A stretch of DNA of 64,000 nucleotides. It comes from Pseudomonadota bacterium. Its GTDB lineage: Bacteria > Pseudomonadota > Alphaproteobacteria > SHVZ01. The stretch is taken from the NCBI GenBank assembly GCA_016195085.1, contig JACQAG010000026.1:124001-188000 (forward strand). Reading direction: 5' to 3'. The stretch's first letter is position 1. Each line of letters starts with the position of its first letter. This document shows positions 1 to 8,578 of the stretch, piece by piece. The notes beneath the pieces were generated by a model, which did no database searches, was not told where the DNA came from, and saw only the letters and a list, made by a program, of their open reading frames with translations. The position numbers were made by a program, and so were the translations under genes.

Positions 1-1
1 G

Positions 2-463
2 CTCGACGTCTCGGTGCAGGCGCAGATCCTGAATCTTATGAAGCAGCTGCAACGGCAGCTGAAGCTGACTTATCTGTTCATCAGCCACAATCTGGCGGTC
101 GTCTACCACATGGCCGATCGGGTCGGTGTCATGTATCTCGGCCGGCTGGTCGAGGTGGCGCCGGCGCGCACGCTGTTCTCGACCCCGCGGCATCCCTATA
201 CGCGCATGCTCCTGGACACCATTCCCGACCTCGCCATGACTGGCCGGCAACGCACCCCGGTCGGCGGCGAGGTGCCGAACCCGATCGCGCCTCCCTCGGG
301 CTGCGCCTTCCATCCGCGCTGTCCCTTCGCCAATGACCGTTGCCGCCACGAGCGTCCGGAGCCGCATGCGAGCGCCGAAGGTTCGCTGGTGGCGTGCCAC
401 GGCGTGGAGGAGGGGAGGGTGACGTTCGGTGCCCCGATCGCGCCGCCTTCCGGGGGGGCTTGA
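2..463 (+). CDS. Oligopeptide/dipeptide ABC transporter ATP-binding protein, C-terminal part (5' truncated by window)
   Basis: The reading frame is open from the first bases, so the gene starts outside the window. What remains begins at the D-loop (LDVSVQAQ), runs through the switch histidine (ISHNLAVV) and ends in the oligopeptide-transporter C-terminal domain with its cysteines in FHPRCPF and DRCRHE. This is the DppF/OppF architecture: the ATPase energises peptide or opine import at the inner membrane. Ribokinase starts 16 bp downstream after a GGAGGA site, so the two are probably one operon. The family is clear; the substrate is unknown. Confidence 0.9.
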   Translation, partial: LDVSVQAQILNLMKQLQRQLKLTYLFISHNLAVVYHMADRVGVMYLGRLVEVAPARTLFSTPRHPYTRMLLDTIPDLAMTGRQRTPVGGEVPNPIAPPSGCAFHPRCPFANDRCRHERPEPHASAEGSLVACHGVEEGRVTFGAPIAPPSGGA

Positions 464-479
464 GCCTGGAGGACGCGCA

Positions 480-1406
480 ATGACCGTTCTCGTCTTTGGC
501 TCGGTCAACATGGATCTGTTCGTCGACCTCGAGCGGTTGCCGCGCCCGGGCGAGACGGTGGTGACGGCGAGCTACCGCACCCAGCCGGGCGGCAAGGGCG
601 CCAACCAGGCGGTTGCGGCCTGCCGATCGGGGGCGCGGGTGCGCCTCTACGGCATGGTCGGCGAGGACGGCTTCGGCCAGACCCTGCTTGCGGGTCTCGG
701 CAAGGAAGGCGTCGATGTCTCCGGCGTCGGGCGCGCGCCGCAGCCGACCGGTGTCGCCTTCATCGCCGTCGACGGCAAGGGCGAGAACATGATCTTCGGG
801 GCGATCGGCGCCAATCTCGAAGCCAAGGCCGATCAGGTGCCGGACTATCTGCTCGGGCGCGACCTGATCGTGGTCTTGCAGATGGAGGTCTCGCCGGCGG
901 AGAACGTCATCCTCGCGCGCCGCGCTCGCGCCCGCGGCGCTCGGGTGCTGCACAACCATGCCCCCGCGCTGCCGTTGCCGGAGGGGCTGCTGGATGCCAC
1001 CGACATCCTCGTCGTCAATGAGCATGAGGCGGCAGCGCTGGCGCAGTTCCAGGGCTGGGCCGAACGCGAGCCCCGGCTGGTGGCGGCGCGGCTCACGCGC
1101 GAGCGCGGGCTGACTGCGATCGTCACCCTCGGCGAGACGGGAGCGATTGCGACGACCGCGCGCGGCATTGCGGCGGTGCCATCGCTTGCCGTTGAGGTCG
1201 TCGACACGGTGGGTGCCGGGGATGCGTTCGTCGGAGTGCTTGCCGCCTCGCTCGACGCCGGCGCCGATTTGCACGAGGCCCTGCGCTCCGCCTCGGTCGC
1301 GGGCGCGCTCGCCTGCGAGAAGCACGGCGCGCAGACCGGCCTGCCGAGGCGCGCGGAGATCGAGCGGCGGCTGCCGGAGCTGGGGCCTATCGAGGCGCTG
1401 GCCTAG
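480..1406 (+). CDS. rbsK: Ribokinase-like PfkB-family sugar kinase
   Basis: A 308-aa protein, normal for ribokinase. It phosphorylates ribose or a related sugar/nucleoside with ATP in the cytoplasm. The PfkB N-terminal signature GGKGANQAVAA lies at residues 38-48, and the ATP/catalytic signature DTVGAGDAF at 242-250 gives Asp248 as catalytic base. The ATG at 480 is preferred over an upstream in-frame start at 429 because GGAGGA sits 7 bases before it and the protein then begins at the first strand of the fold. It lies between a peptide-transporter ATPase and an amidase (3-bp gap), which suggests a small uptake-and-degradation operon, perhaps for nucleosides or amide-bearing sugars. Confidence 0.85.
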   Translation: MTVLVFGSVNMDLFVDLERLPRPGETVVTASYRTQPGGKGANQAVAACRSGARVRLYGMVGEDGFGQTLLAGLGKEGVDVSGVGRAPQPTGVAFIAVDGKGENMIFGAIGANLEAKADQVPDYLLGRDLIVVLQMEVSPAENVILARRARARGARVLHNHAPALPLPEGLLDATDILVVNEHEAAALAQFQGWAEREPRLVAARLTRERGLTAIVTLGETGAIATTARGIAAVPSLAVEVVDTVGAGDAFVGVLAASLDAGADLHEALRSASVAGALACEKHGAQTGLPRRAEIERRLPELGPIEALA

Positions 1407-1409
1407 CCT

Positions 1410-2807
1410 ATGCCGGCCCTGACGGATCTCACCATTGCCGAGGCAGGGCGCCGGATCGCCCGCGGCGTGCTCTCGCCGGTCGATCTCGTCTCCGCCCAGC
1501 TCGAGCGGATCGAAGCCGTGGATGGCAGGCTGCACAGCTTCATTCGGCTCCTGGCGAAGGATGCGTTGCGGGAAGCGCGGCGCGCGGAGCGAACGATTCG
1601 TGCCGGCGGATATCTCGGGCCGCTGCACGGCATACCCGTCGGCCTCAAGGACGTGATCGAGACGAAGGGTGTGGCGACGACGGCGCAATCGAAGATCCAC
1701 GAGCAGCATGTTCCCGCCGCCGACGCGACGGTCGTCAGGCGCCTGCGTGCCGCCGGCGCGATCATTCTCGGAAAATTGACCACCCATGAGTTCGCCATCG
1801 GCGGGCCGTCCTTCGATCTGCCCTGGCCGCCGGCGCGCAATCCGTGGAACCTCGACCGCTTCACCGGCGGCTCCTCCTCCGGCTCCGGTGCAGCCGTTGC
1901 TGCCGGGCTGGTGAGCGGAGCGCTCGGCACCGATACCGGCGGCTCGATCCGCACGCCCGCGGCATTTTGCGGCATTGCTGGGCTGAAGCCGAGCTACGGC
2001 CTGGTGAGCCGCGCCGGCGTCATCCCCTTGGCATTCTCGCTTGATCATTGCGGTCCCATGGCATGGACGGCCGAAGATTGCGCCCTCATGCTGGATGCCA
2101 TGGCCGGGTTCGATCCAGCGGATCCGGCCAGCGTATCGGTCCGGCCGCAGCGTTATGCCCGGCACGCCAAGACCGACATTGCCGGCATGCGGATCGGTGT
2201 CGTCCGGCACTTCTACGAGCGCGACCTCGAGGCGTCAGCCGAGGTGCATCGCGGGATCGAAGCCGCGCTCAAGGTTCTCCGCGGTCTAGGCGCCAAGCTG
2301 GTGACGGTCGAGCTGCCGAGGCTCGCCGAGTGGGATACGTGCGCCCTGGTTCTCACCCACGCCGAGGGTTACGCGGTGCACGAGAGCAATTTCAAGAGCC
2401 GCCCCGGCAGCTACGGCAAGGTGGCGCGGGAACGCTTGCTTGCCGGTGCCATGCTGCGCGCCTCCGACTATATTCAGGCGCAGCGGCAGCGCCGCCGCCT
2501 GTCGGTACGCTATGCCGAGGCGATGGCGAATCTCGACGGGTTGATAACCGCGTCCGTGCTCGACGAACCCAGCCGGATCGACGAGATGGTCCCCTGGTCG
2601 TCGCTGAAGCCACGCCAGCGCATGGCCTCGACTCCCTTCAACGTCACCGGCGCGCCGGCGCTGGTCGTGTGCGTCGGCCTGTCGTCCAACGGCTTGCCGC
2701 TGGCCATGCAGATCGCCGCGAAGCCCTTCGACGATGGGATCGCGCTCGCCATCGGGCGGGCCTATGAGCGGGCGACGAATTGGCGCAGCCTTCGCCCCCC
2801 GCTATGA
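1410..2807 (+). CDS. Amidase signature family protein (GatA-like fold)
   Basis: A 465-aa amidase that hydrolyses a carboxamide. The Ser-cisSer-Lys triad is visible: Lys80 in VGLKDV, Ser155 in the Gly/Ser-rich FTGGSSSGSG stretch, and nucleophile Ser179 in DTGGSIRTP. There is no gatB or gatC nearby, so it is more likely a free catabolic amidase than the tRNA amidotransferase subunit. It begins 3 bp after the ribokinase stop and is translationally linked. Its TGA stop (2805-2807) directly abuts the transposon: the last base of the stop is also the first base of the AGCGG duplication, so the insertion left the protein intact. Confidence 0.88.
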   Translation: MPALTDLTIAEAGRRIARGVLSPVDLVSAQLERIEAVDGRLHSFIRLLAKDALREARRAERTIRAGGYLGPLHGIPVGLKDVIETKGVATTAQSKIHEQHVPAADATVVRRLRAAGAIILGKLTTHEFAIGGPSFDLPWPPARNPWNLDRFTGGSSSGSGAAVAAGLVSGALGTDTGGSIRTPAAFCGIAGLKPSYGLVSRAGVIPLAFSLDHCGPMAWTAEDCALMLDAMAGFDPADPASVSVRPQRYARHAKTDIAGMRIGVVRHFYERDLEASAEVHRGIEAALKVLRGLGAKLVTVELPRLAEWDTCALVLTHAEGYAVHESNFKSRPGSYGKVARERLLAGAMLRASDYIQAQRQRRRLSVRYAEAMANLDGLITASVLDEPSRIDEMVPWSSLKPRQRMASTPFNVTGAPALVVCVGLSSNGLPLAMQIAAKPFDDGIALAIGRAYERATNWRSLRPPL

Positions 2808-2811
2808 GCGG
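2807..2811. repeat. Left target-site duplication AGCGG
   Basis: The pentamer AGCGG precedes the TGT terminus at 2812 and recurs immediately after the ACA terminus at 17281-17285. A 5-bp duplication is what Tn7, Tn5053/Tn402 and Tn552 family transposases leave. Chance identity of five bases at independently defined ends is about 1 in 1000. Confidence 0.85.
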
Positions 2812-2839
2812 TGTGGTGATCAAATATTTTTTGAAACTG
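2812..2839 (+). repeat. Left terminal inverted repeat of the transposon
   Basis: 28 bp beginning TGTGGTGATC and ending GAAACTG. It matches the reverse complement of 17253-17280 at 25 of 28 positions, with differences at positions 6, 7 and 17. It contains the outermost left copy of the CAAATA-N5-TTGAAAC motif (2821-2837). Confidence 0.88.
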
Positions 2840-2957
2840 CCCTCTAGGAAAATCAGGCCGATAGCAGGGACCAAGATCGTGGACTCGGAAATAGATTTTG
2901 AAACTATGATTGAGGGCAGCGAGCGGGTTTCGGTAGGCGCTCAAATAGTTTTGAAAC
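2821..2957 (+). repeat. Three spaced subterminal repeats of the left transposon end
   Basis: Copies of a 16-17 bp motif, consensus CAAATAGTTTTTGAAAC, lie at 2821-2837, 2888-2904 (first base G) and 2942-2957 (one base shorter). All have the same orientation and start 67 and 54 bp apart. Spaced transposase sites at one end and close-packed sites at the other are typical of Tn7-type ends. They are probable TnsB/TniA-type binding sites, inferred from layout. Confidence 0.8.
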
Positions 2958-3215
2958 TCGCCTCTCGCCTCACCCCTAGGGGCATGAGCGTAATTGGCGA
3001 CCCTGATCGGTGCCGCAGCTTGACCCTGGTAACGGAAGTAGCTCCCAGCGACCGAGAGCGCAGTTTCGATCATAAGCTGGCAATCGGTCCTGAAAACAGT
3101 GGCGATACAAATCACCGGAGGGATTTGAACTCCCAAGCAATCATTAGGATTCTCGAGGGCCGACGTTTCCACTCAGGGCCTGCAGCCGTGTGGGGGCCAG
3201 ATGGGGGGAATCTTC
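2958..3215. other. Subterminal non-coding stretch of the left transposon end
   Basis: The whole 408-base gap between the amidase and the metF-like gene (2808-3215) holds the left terminus, its repeats and this stretch. No open frame here resembles a protein. A T-arm-like sequence on the minus strand (3118-3136) is not followed by a foldable tRNA. No clear terminator for the leftward operon was found. Confidence 0.5.
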
Positions 3216-4229
3216 TCAATCGCTCGACGCTCCGATTGCCGGGCAATGCATGCCACCGGCGCGCCCTTTCAGCACTCCTGACTCATGGACGATTTCCGGG
3301 ACAAACTGCGTCTGGCGGTAAGCCATCACATGGACGCCGGCTACTCCAGGAATCTCCCGCACCTCTTGAATGATCTCGATGCACAATTGTCTTCCTTCGG
3401 CCCGCTGATCTCGTGCGCCTTCCAGCCGGGCGATGACGCTGTCCGGGATATGAACGCCTGGCACATGGCGCCGCATCCAGCGTGCGGTTCGCACCGATGA
3501 GAGCGGACCGGTTCCGACGAGAATGTAGCAACTTTGGTCTATGCCGAGGTCGCGTATCCGTTCCATGAAGGCTCGCAGCATCGGCACGTCGAAGCAGAAT
3601 TGCGTCTGGACGAACTGCGCGCCGGCAGCAACCTTCTTGGCCAGCCGCAGCGGACGAAATTCGAAGGGCGGCGCAAAAGGGTTTTCGGCGGCGCCTAAGA
3701 AGAGCCGTGGCGGTGATGTGATTTTTCGCCCCGACAAGAACATCCGCTCGTCCCGCATGCGCTTGATGGCGCCAAGTAAAGAGACGGAGTCGAGATCGAA
3801 CACGGGCTTCGCTTCCGGATGGTCTCCGGCCTGGACGCCGTCGCCCGTCAGGCACAGTACATTGGAGACACCCATCGCCGCAGCGCCAAGCACGTTTCCC
3901 TGAATTGCGATCCGGTTGTAGTCGCGACACGAAATCTGAAGGATCGGCTCGTAACCGGCTCGGATGAGCAACGCGCACATTGCCACGCTCGACATGTGGC
4001 AATTGGCGCCCGACCCATCGGTCGCATTGATCGCGTCGACCGCGCTGCCGAAGAGCGTCGCTCTGTCGAAAACGTCCTTCGGATCGGCGGAATCGGGCGG
4101 ATCGAGCTCCGCGGTGACAGCGAACTCGCCCCGGCGGAGCACATGTTCGAGCCGCCCGGCCGAAACCTGCCCCGCTTCGAATTGTGCGGCATCGAGATGG
4201 CGCGCGACGTCCGCTTGGGGTTGGTTCAA
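3216..4229 (-). CDS. metF: Methylenetetrahydrofolate reductase (MetF-like), O-demethylation-linked
   Basis: 337 aa; reduces 5,10-methylene-THF to 5-methyl-THF or runs in reverse, in the cytosol. The barrel motifs include AELDPP near the N-terminus (catalytic Glu region), the folate/flavin segment ISCRDYNR, and LTGDGVQAGDHPEA. The start is a TTG at 4229 that overlaps the TGA of the preceding gene (TTGA), giving tight translational coupling. In Sphingobium, LigM-type demethylation makes 5-methyl-THF, which a metF next to ligM re-oxidises. Its place in the same regulon as a LigM-like gene argues for that role rather than methionine synthesis. Confidence 0.85.
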   Translation of the reverse strand: MNQPQADVARHLDAAQFEAGQVSAGRLEHVLRRGEFAVTAELDPPDSADPKDVFDRATLFGSAVDAINATDGSGANCHMSSVAMCALLIRAGYEPILQISCRDYNRIAIQGNVLGAAAMGVSNVLCLTGDGVQAGDHPEAKPVFDLDSVSLLGAIKRMRDERMFLSGRKITSPPRLFLGAAENPFAPPFEFRPLRLAKKVAAGAQFVQTQFCFDVPMLRAFMERIRDLGIDQSCYILVGTGPLSSVRTARWMRRHVPGVHIPDSVIARLEGARDQRAEGRQLCIEIIQEVREIPGVAGVHVMAYRQTQFVPEIVHESGVLKGRAGGMHCPAIGASSD

Positions 4230-4753
4230 GATCCGGACTCACCACCGTCGAGCGCGTGCTCACCCCGGCTGACGGCGAGCCAGGATGACCTCTCTTTGAG
4301 GCGATGATCGATCGGTATTTGCGGTTGCCGGATCCGATCGCCGCATCGCATTCGAAGCGATCCTTCCCATGCCATCACCCAAACGCACGGCATCTCGGCA
4401 TCGATTTCACAACGGCCGTCAGGCCGCACCCCGCCGCAAGGTCCATTCCGGAGACCTTTCGGACAGTTCATCGGGCATGACATTCCTGTCGACGACAGGA
4501 TGCATTGACCGCACATGCGACAGTCGAACAGAGCGCCCTTGACCGCGCGCTCGATCGAGGCAACCGGCGCCTCCAAGCGGTCGAACCCGATCCATCTCAG
4601 GACGAGCCCGCTGGCGATCAGGACGCGTTCGAAACGGCAGTAGAGGAACTCCAGCAATCGCGCATGCCGTACGCTCCAAGACCGGCGGGCTGCGCCTACT
4701 CTATTGCCGGCGCGCCTTCCGGTCGGTTCGAAGGCATATAGAGCAGAGGGCAT
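4226..4753 (-). CDS. MetV-like methylenetetrahydrofolate reductase C-terminal-domain protein (cysteine-rich)
   Basis: 175 aa. The C-terminal half carries a dense cysteine motif, CRMCGQC at about residues 93-99, followed by SCPMNCPKG and NGPCGG. This is the signature of the zinc/cysteine domain that accompanies MetF in acetogens (MetV) and in some MetF fusions. The ATG at 4753 leaves a 20-bp gap to the dioxygenase; the longer open frame upstream overlaps that gene and is not used. It ends by overlapping the MetF-like TTG start. It probably forms a complex with that subunit, either as a partner for electron transfer or to shift the direction of the reaction. Confidence 0.75.
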   Translation of the reverse strand: MPSALYAFEPTGRRAGNRVGAARRSWSVRHARLLEFLYCRFERVLIASGLVLRWIGFDRLEAPVASIERAVKGALFDCRMCGQCILSSTGMSCPMNCPKGLRNGPCGGVRPDGRCEIDAEMPCVWVMAWEGSLRMRCGDRIRQPQIPIDHRLKERSSWLAVSRGEHALDGGESGS

Positions 4754-4773
4754 GACGCCAGACCCGATTGCGC

Positions 4774-5640
4774 TCAGCGTGCCCGGTCGAGCGTGAAGTC
4801 GTATTGGAGATGGAAATAGGGCCGATCGACCTTGCTGCCGTCGGGCGCTTCGCCTACTGAGCAGCTGCGATAGGAGCGAATGAGCGAGTCCTTCACTCCA
4901 AACACAGCATCTGAGTCGAGATACTGATCGCCAGCGGCAAACACGTGGGTCACCAAGGGGTGATACCCCGGGGCCTCGATCATGAAATGCACATGCGCGG
5001 GTCGCCATGGATGCCGACCTTGAGCTCCCAGCATTCGTCCGACGGGACCATCATGGGGGATCGGATAGGGAGCAGGCCTTATTGTCCAAAAACAAACATC
5101 ACCGTGCTCGTCCGCTCGAAATCGCGCCCGCATGGCATGCCCCCGGTTCGGTTCCGAATGCTGCACGTCGTAGTAGCCGTCCTGATCCGAGTGCCATACG
5201 TCGACGACCGCCCCTGCGATCGGCTTGCTATCCAGACCGCGAACGGTCGCAGATACGTAAAGCGGGGCGCCCTTCATGCCGCTCGAAATATCGGAGCCCA
5301 GCGGATACTCGGGAGGATTTTGGACGTAGAAGGGACCGAGCACGGTCGTCTGGGTGGCGTCAGAGGACAGCGCATTGTTGATGGCATCGACCAGCATCGA
5401 GACGCCGAGGGTGTCGGACAGGAGAATGAACTCCTGACGTTTCTCGTCGCACATCTGACCTGTGCGCGTCAGGAACTCGATGCCGGCAGTCCATTCACGC
5501 TGCGTCGGCCTCACCTCGCGCACGAATGCGTGAAGATGGCGGACCAGCGCCTCGCTGATCTGCCGAATGCGGGGATCCGCGGCGCCTTGGATACGTTGGA
5601 GGACGGCATCGGTAATCGTCGACTCATCGAAGTTCCGCAT
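4774..5640 (-). CDS. Hydroxyquinol 1,2-dioxygenase (intradiol ring cleavage)
   Basis: 288 aa; cleaves 1,2,4-trihydroxybenzene between its adjacent hydroxyls to maleylacetate, using non-haem Fe(III). All four iron ligands of the intradiol family are visible: Tyr in DQDGYYDVQ, Tyr in APYPIPHDG, and the two His in RPAHVHF. The N-terminal helical dimerisation domain is present. ATG 5640 is chosen because GGAG precedes it at good spacing; an in-frame ATG at 5652 is possible. The next enzyme, maleylacetate reductase, is directly upstream in the operon, which favours hydroxyquinol over catechol as substrate. Confidence 0.88.
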   Translation of the reverse strand: MRNFDESTITDAVLQRIQGAADPRIRQISEALVRHLHAFVREVRPTQREWTAGIEFLTRTGQMCDEKRQEFILLSDTLGVSMLVDAINNALSSDATQTTVLGPFYVQNPPEYPLGSDISSGMKGAPLYVSATVRGLDSKPIAGAVVDVWHSDQDGYYDVQHSEPNRGHAMRARFRADEHGDVCFWTIRPAPYPIPHDGPVGRMLGAQGRHPWRPAHVHFMIEAPGYHPLVTHVFAAGDQYLDSDAVFGVKDSLIRSYRSCSVGEAPDGSKVDRPYFHLQYDFTLDRAR

Positions 5641-5674
5641 CGCTGTCTCCATCCCTCGGCCGAGTCTCGGCGGC

Positions 5675-6817
5675 TCAGCGCCTCGCCTCAACGGATACGC
5701 TCCCCCGGGCCAGTCCGCTGGCCTCCGGGCGTGATCCGGACCACGCCCGGAGGAGCAGCTGAAGTATGGCTTCGCGTTCGACTGGCCGCGGGTTCCAGTA
5801 AGGTTGAGTAACGGCGAGATTCGCCACGCGTTCGATCCCAGCTCTAGGCATGCCAATGTCGCGAAGGGCGAGCTTCGCATCGAGGCGCTTGGCCAAGTCG
5901 TAGATCCCCTGCGCCGCGTCCGTTGCGCCGAGCGCGCGTGCGATCCGATCCATAGCCTCAGGGGCGCACGACGCATTGTATGCGAGCGCGTGCGGCAGTA
6001 TGATCGTGTGCGCTTCTGCGTGCGGCAGGTCAAAGGAGCCGCCCAGCGTGTGACAGAGCTTATGGTGTAGAGCCATACCGACCGCTCCGAGGCACGTTCC
6101 GCAGAGCCAAGCGCCGTAAAGAGCTTCCGAGCGCGCCGCCAGATCGCGCCCATTCTCCACGACCAGAGGCAATGCCCTGGCAAGCGCTGCGATCCCCTGC
6201 TCGGCCATGAGCGAGATCACGGGATTGCAGTCCTGTGCATACAGCGCTTCGGCACCATGGGCGATCGCGTTCATTCCGGATGCGGCCGACAGAGCGGTCG
6301 GCAAGGTGCAGGTAAGGTTCACGTCATAGATGACGGCTTCGGGCAGAACCTTCGGGCTTCTCTGCGTCGTTTTCACACCCTCCCGGGTCTCGCCTAGAAT
6401 CGGCGTCATCTCCGATCCGGCGTAGGTGGTGGGTATGGCGAGCTGCGGCAGATCGGTCCTGAGTGCGATGGCCTTGGCGAGACCGATTGCCGATCCGCCA
6501 CCGATCGCCACCAACCCGTCGACTTTCAGATCGCGCGCGAGCGCCAGCGCCGCTTCCGTTACCCTGACCGGCGTGTGCATGGCCGCGCCGGAAAAGAGAA
6601 GTACGGCCCGATCCCCCAGCCGGAGCATGATGTCTCGTGCCGGCGTCTCATGATGCGGGCCGCACAGGACGAGCGCCCGGCTCAGCCCCAAGCGCTCACT
6701 CTCCTCACGCACCCGGCCGACGGTTCCCGCGCCAAAGACGACGCGGCTCGACAGCGCCTGGTAGACGAAGTCCTTCATGACCAGTCGCCGCCCATCCGGC
6801 AGTGGCAGCCTCCACAT
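5675..6817 (-). CDS. Maleylacetate reductase
   Basis: 380 aa; NAD(P)H-dependent reduction of maleylacetate to 3-oxoadipate, entering the beta-ketoadipate route. It belongs to the iron-alcohol-dehydrogenase fold but has the FVYQALSSRVVFG opening and GGGSAIGLAKAIA nucleotide-binding stretch typical of maleylacetate reductases. PTTYAGSEMTPI and HHKLCHTLGG are family blocks. The ATG at 6817 has AAGGAA 9 bases upstream; homologues usually start at the ATG at 6778 (MKDFVYQ), so 13 residues may be extra. It lies 30 bp after the flavin hydroxylase and 34 bp before the dioxygenase. Confidence 0.9.
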   Translation of the reverse strand: MWRLPLPDGRRLVMKDFVYQALSSRVVFGAGTVGRVREESERLGLSRALVLCGPHHETPARDIMLRLGDRAVLLFSGAAMHTPVRVTEAALALARDLKVDGLVAIGGGSAIGLAKAIALRTDLPQLAIPTTYAGSEMTPILGETREGVKTTQRSPKVLPEAVIYDVNLTCTLPTALSAASGMNAIAHGAEALYAQDCNPVISLMAEQGIAALARALPLVVENGRDLAARSEALYGAWLCGTCLGAVGMALHHKLCHTLGGSFDLPHAEAHTIILPHALAYNASCAPEAMDRIARALGATDAAQGIYDLAKRLDAKLALRDIGMPRAGIERVANLAVTQPYWNPRPVEREAILQLLLRAWSGSRPEASGLARGSVSVEARR

Positions 6818-6847
6818 ATGGCGATTTCCTTCTGCATGAGGCGCGCC

Positions 6848-8542
6848 TCAGTGGGCAACCGAACGGGCGCGCCGCTCAGGCCAGGGGACATGCCTGCCGA
6901 GCAGCGTTTCCACCACGGCATCGGCATTCACATCGCTCTCGCCGCGCCAGGCGACCACCTGATCGGGCCTGATCAACGCCAGCGGCGCCTCATACAGCTC
7001 GCGCAGTCTGGAGGACTCGACGTGGACGATTTCAAGCTGCATGCCCGCCGCGAGGGCCGCCGTTTTCAAGCGCTCTCCTGATGGCGGATCAGCGCCGATC
7101 CGCAGCAGCGTCCAGTCGAACCCGAAGGCATCGAACAGCGAGCGCCCGTCATCCAGCCATAAATGCGGCGCACGGCCACCCGGGGACGCCGTCGGCTGGT
7201 AGACATGGGCATTGTCGGGAGGGATCGGTGCACCGTCCGGCACGATAATGGTCGACGTATCGTAACGCGCCCCAAACGTCACTCCCGGGATATTGAACTC
7301 GGATTTTCCGTGGCGCTCGAGATAGGCGCCAGCCTCGCGCCGCAGCTCACGGCCCAGATCATCATCTCCTTCGAGCCCCGGCTTGGCGACGAAGCAGCCG
7401 AGCGACTCTGCGAAGGCGCGTGCATATCCCGTATTGCGTACGGCCACCGGGCGCCGCTCGATCTCATAGGTGTCGAGCAGTCTCTCGTCCGCAACGCCCT
7501 TCACCACCGATGCGAGCTTCCAACCCAGATTGACTGCATCCTCTACGGCTGTGTTGTAGCCAAGGCCTCCAGCAGGAGTGAACAGATGGACGGCGTCGCC
7601 GCCGAGCATGACGCGTCCGCTCTGGAAGCGATCGGCGACGAGCGCGTGACCGGCTGTCCAGGATCCACGCGACAGAAGCTCCGTGCGGACCGGTGCGCCG
7701 ACCGCCGCCAGGAACATGCTCAGCGCGTCAGCATCGCTTATGCGGTTCTCGTCTTCGCCGTCCCGCAGCTGCGTGTGGAATGCGAACTCGCCCTTACCGT
7801 CGACGGCGCACATGAAGGCGCGACGATCCTGATTGAAGGCCACGTTCATCCAGGCGGGCTGATGCGGCACCACCTGATAGAATTCCGGGGCGCGCAAATA
7901 CAGCGCCAGCATCCGACCCCCGAAGAAGTCGCGGACCGCTCCGGTCTCGCCGACATAATGAAAGCCGAGCTGACGCCGGACGAAACTGCGCGCGCCGTCG
8001 CCGGCGGCGAGATAGCGTCCGCTTACCGTCCTGCGCCTGCCATTCGTTGCATCTTCGACTTCGGCAATGACGCTGTCGCCGACGTCGGAGAAGCCGGTGA
8101 GCCTCCATCCGAAGTTGATAGTCACCGTCTCGAGAGCTTTGGCGTGGCGGAGGAGCACGTGCTCGACAAATTTTTGCGACACCCGGTGCGGGAGCTCCGC
8201 CGCGCTCCACGAGCCCGAGAGGCCTCTGACCCGGTCGCGTGCTTCCCGTGCGGACGGAAGCCCGAAGCGCGCAAGCTCGTGTTTGGCATAGCGCGTGAAG
8301 TACGCGATGTCGGTCGGGAAATCCGCGGTGAGACCCAACTCCCTGATCTCATCCGCAATGCCCAGCCTGCGATAGTATTCCATCGTCCGGGCCTGGGTGG
8401 CGTTGGCCTGCGGATTGAATGCAGTCGATTGCTTTTCGTCGAAGAGTTCGGTGCGAATGCCTCTGCGTCCGAGCTCAATGGCAAGCATCAGCCCAAACGG
8501 CCCGCCCCCCACGATCACCACGTCGACGTTCGTGGAAGGCAT
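6848..8542 (-). CDS. FAD-dependent aromatic hydroxylase (class A flavoprotein monooxygenase)
   Basis: 564 aa, the PheA/TfdB/MhpA size class. The FAD dinucleotide fold is at residues 7-20 (VVIVGGGPFG), and the second FAD site GDAVHLFTPAGGLG is in the middle, followed by NTAVEDAVNLGWKLA. A thioredoxin-like C-terminal domain follows. It uses NAD(P)H and O2 to hydroxylate a phenol. It is the first gene of the leftward operon, so it most likely makes the hydroxyquinol that the next enzymes use, perhaps by oxidative decarboxylation of protocatechuate or vanillate. The exact substrate is inferred. Its own promoter and operator lie just upstream at 8579-8607. Confidence 0.85.
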   Translation of the reverse strand: MPSTNVDVVIVGGGPFGLMLAIELGRRGIRTELFDEKQSTAFNPQANATQARTMEYYRRLGIADEIRELGLTADFPTDIAYFTRYAKHELARFGLPSAREARDRVRGLSGSWSAAELPHRVSQKFVEHVLLRHAKALETVTINFGWRLTGFSDVGDSVIAEVEDATNGRRRTVSGRYLAAGDGARSFVRRQLGFHYVGETGAVRDFFGGRMLALYLRAPEFYQVVPHQPAWMNVAFNQDRRAFMCAVDGKGEFAFHTQLRDGEDENRISDADALSMFLAAVGAPVRTELLSRGSWTAGHALVADRFQSGRVMLGGDAVHLFTPAGGLGYNTAVEDAVNLGWKLASVVKGVADERLLDTYEIERRPVAVRNTGYARAFAESLGCFVAKPGLEGDDDLGRELRREAGAYLERHGKSEFNIPGVTFGARYDTSTIIVPDGAPIPPDNAHVYQPTASPGGRAPHLWLDDGRSLFDAFGFDWTLLRIGADPPSGERLKTAALAAGMQLEIVHVESSRLRELYEAPLALIRPDQVVAWRGESDVNADAVVETLLGRHVPWPERRARSVAH

Positions 8543-8578
8543 GCCGGCAAGATCTCTCTGAGTTGTACCTTGCGATTA

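Noticed and set aside
129-2210. Long minus-strand frame (693 codons) opposite the ribokinase and amidase
   Set aside because: Shadow frame; both plus-strand genes have clear catalytic motifs.
1410-2807. Glutamyl-tRNA amidotransferase subunit A (gatA) as the identity of the amidase
   Set aside because: No gatB or gatC nearby and the context is a peptide-transport operon; the general amidase call is safer.
2762-3172. Minus-strand frame of 136 codons across the left transposon end
   Set aside because: It runs through the terminal repeats, which produce the repeated Phe-Gln-rich phrases; no independent protein evidence.
3105-3190. tRNA-like sequence on the minus strand (T-arm GGGAGTTCAAATCCC and a possible CTCGAGA anticodon loop)
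   Set aside because: The acceptor arms do not pair, the T-stem has a mismatch and the anticodon stem fails; at best a decayed serine-type tRNA fragment.
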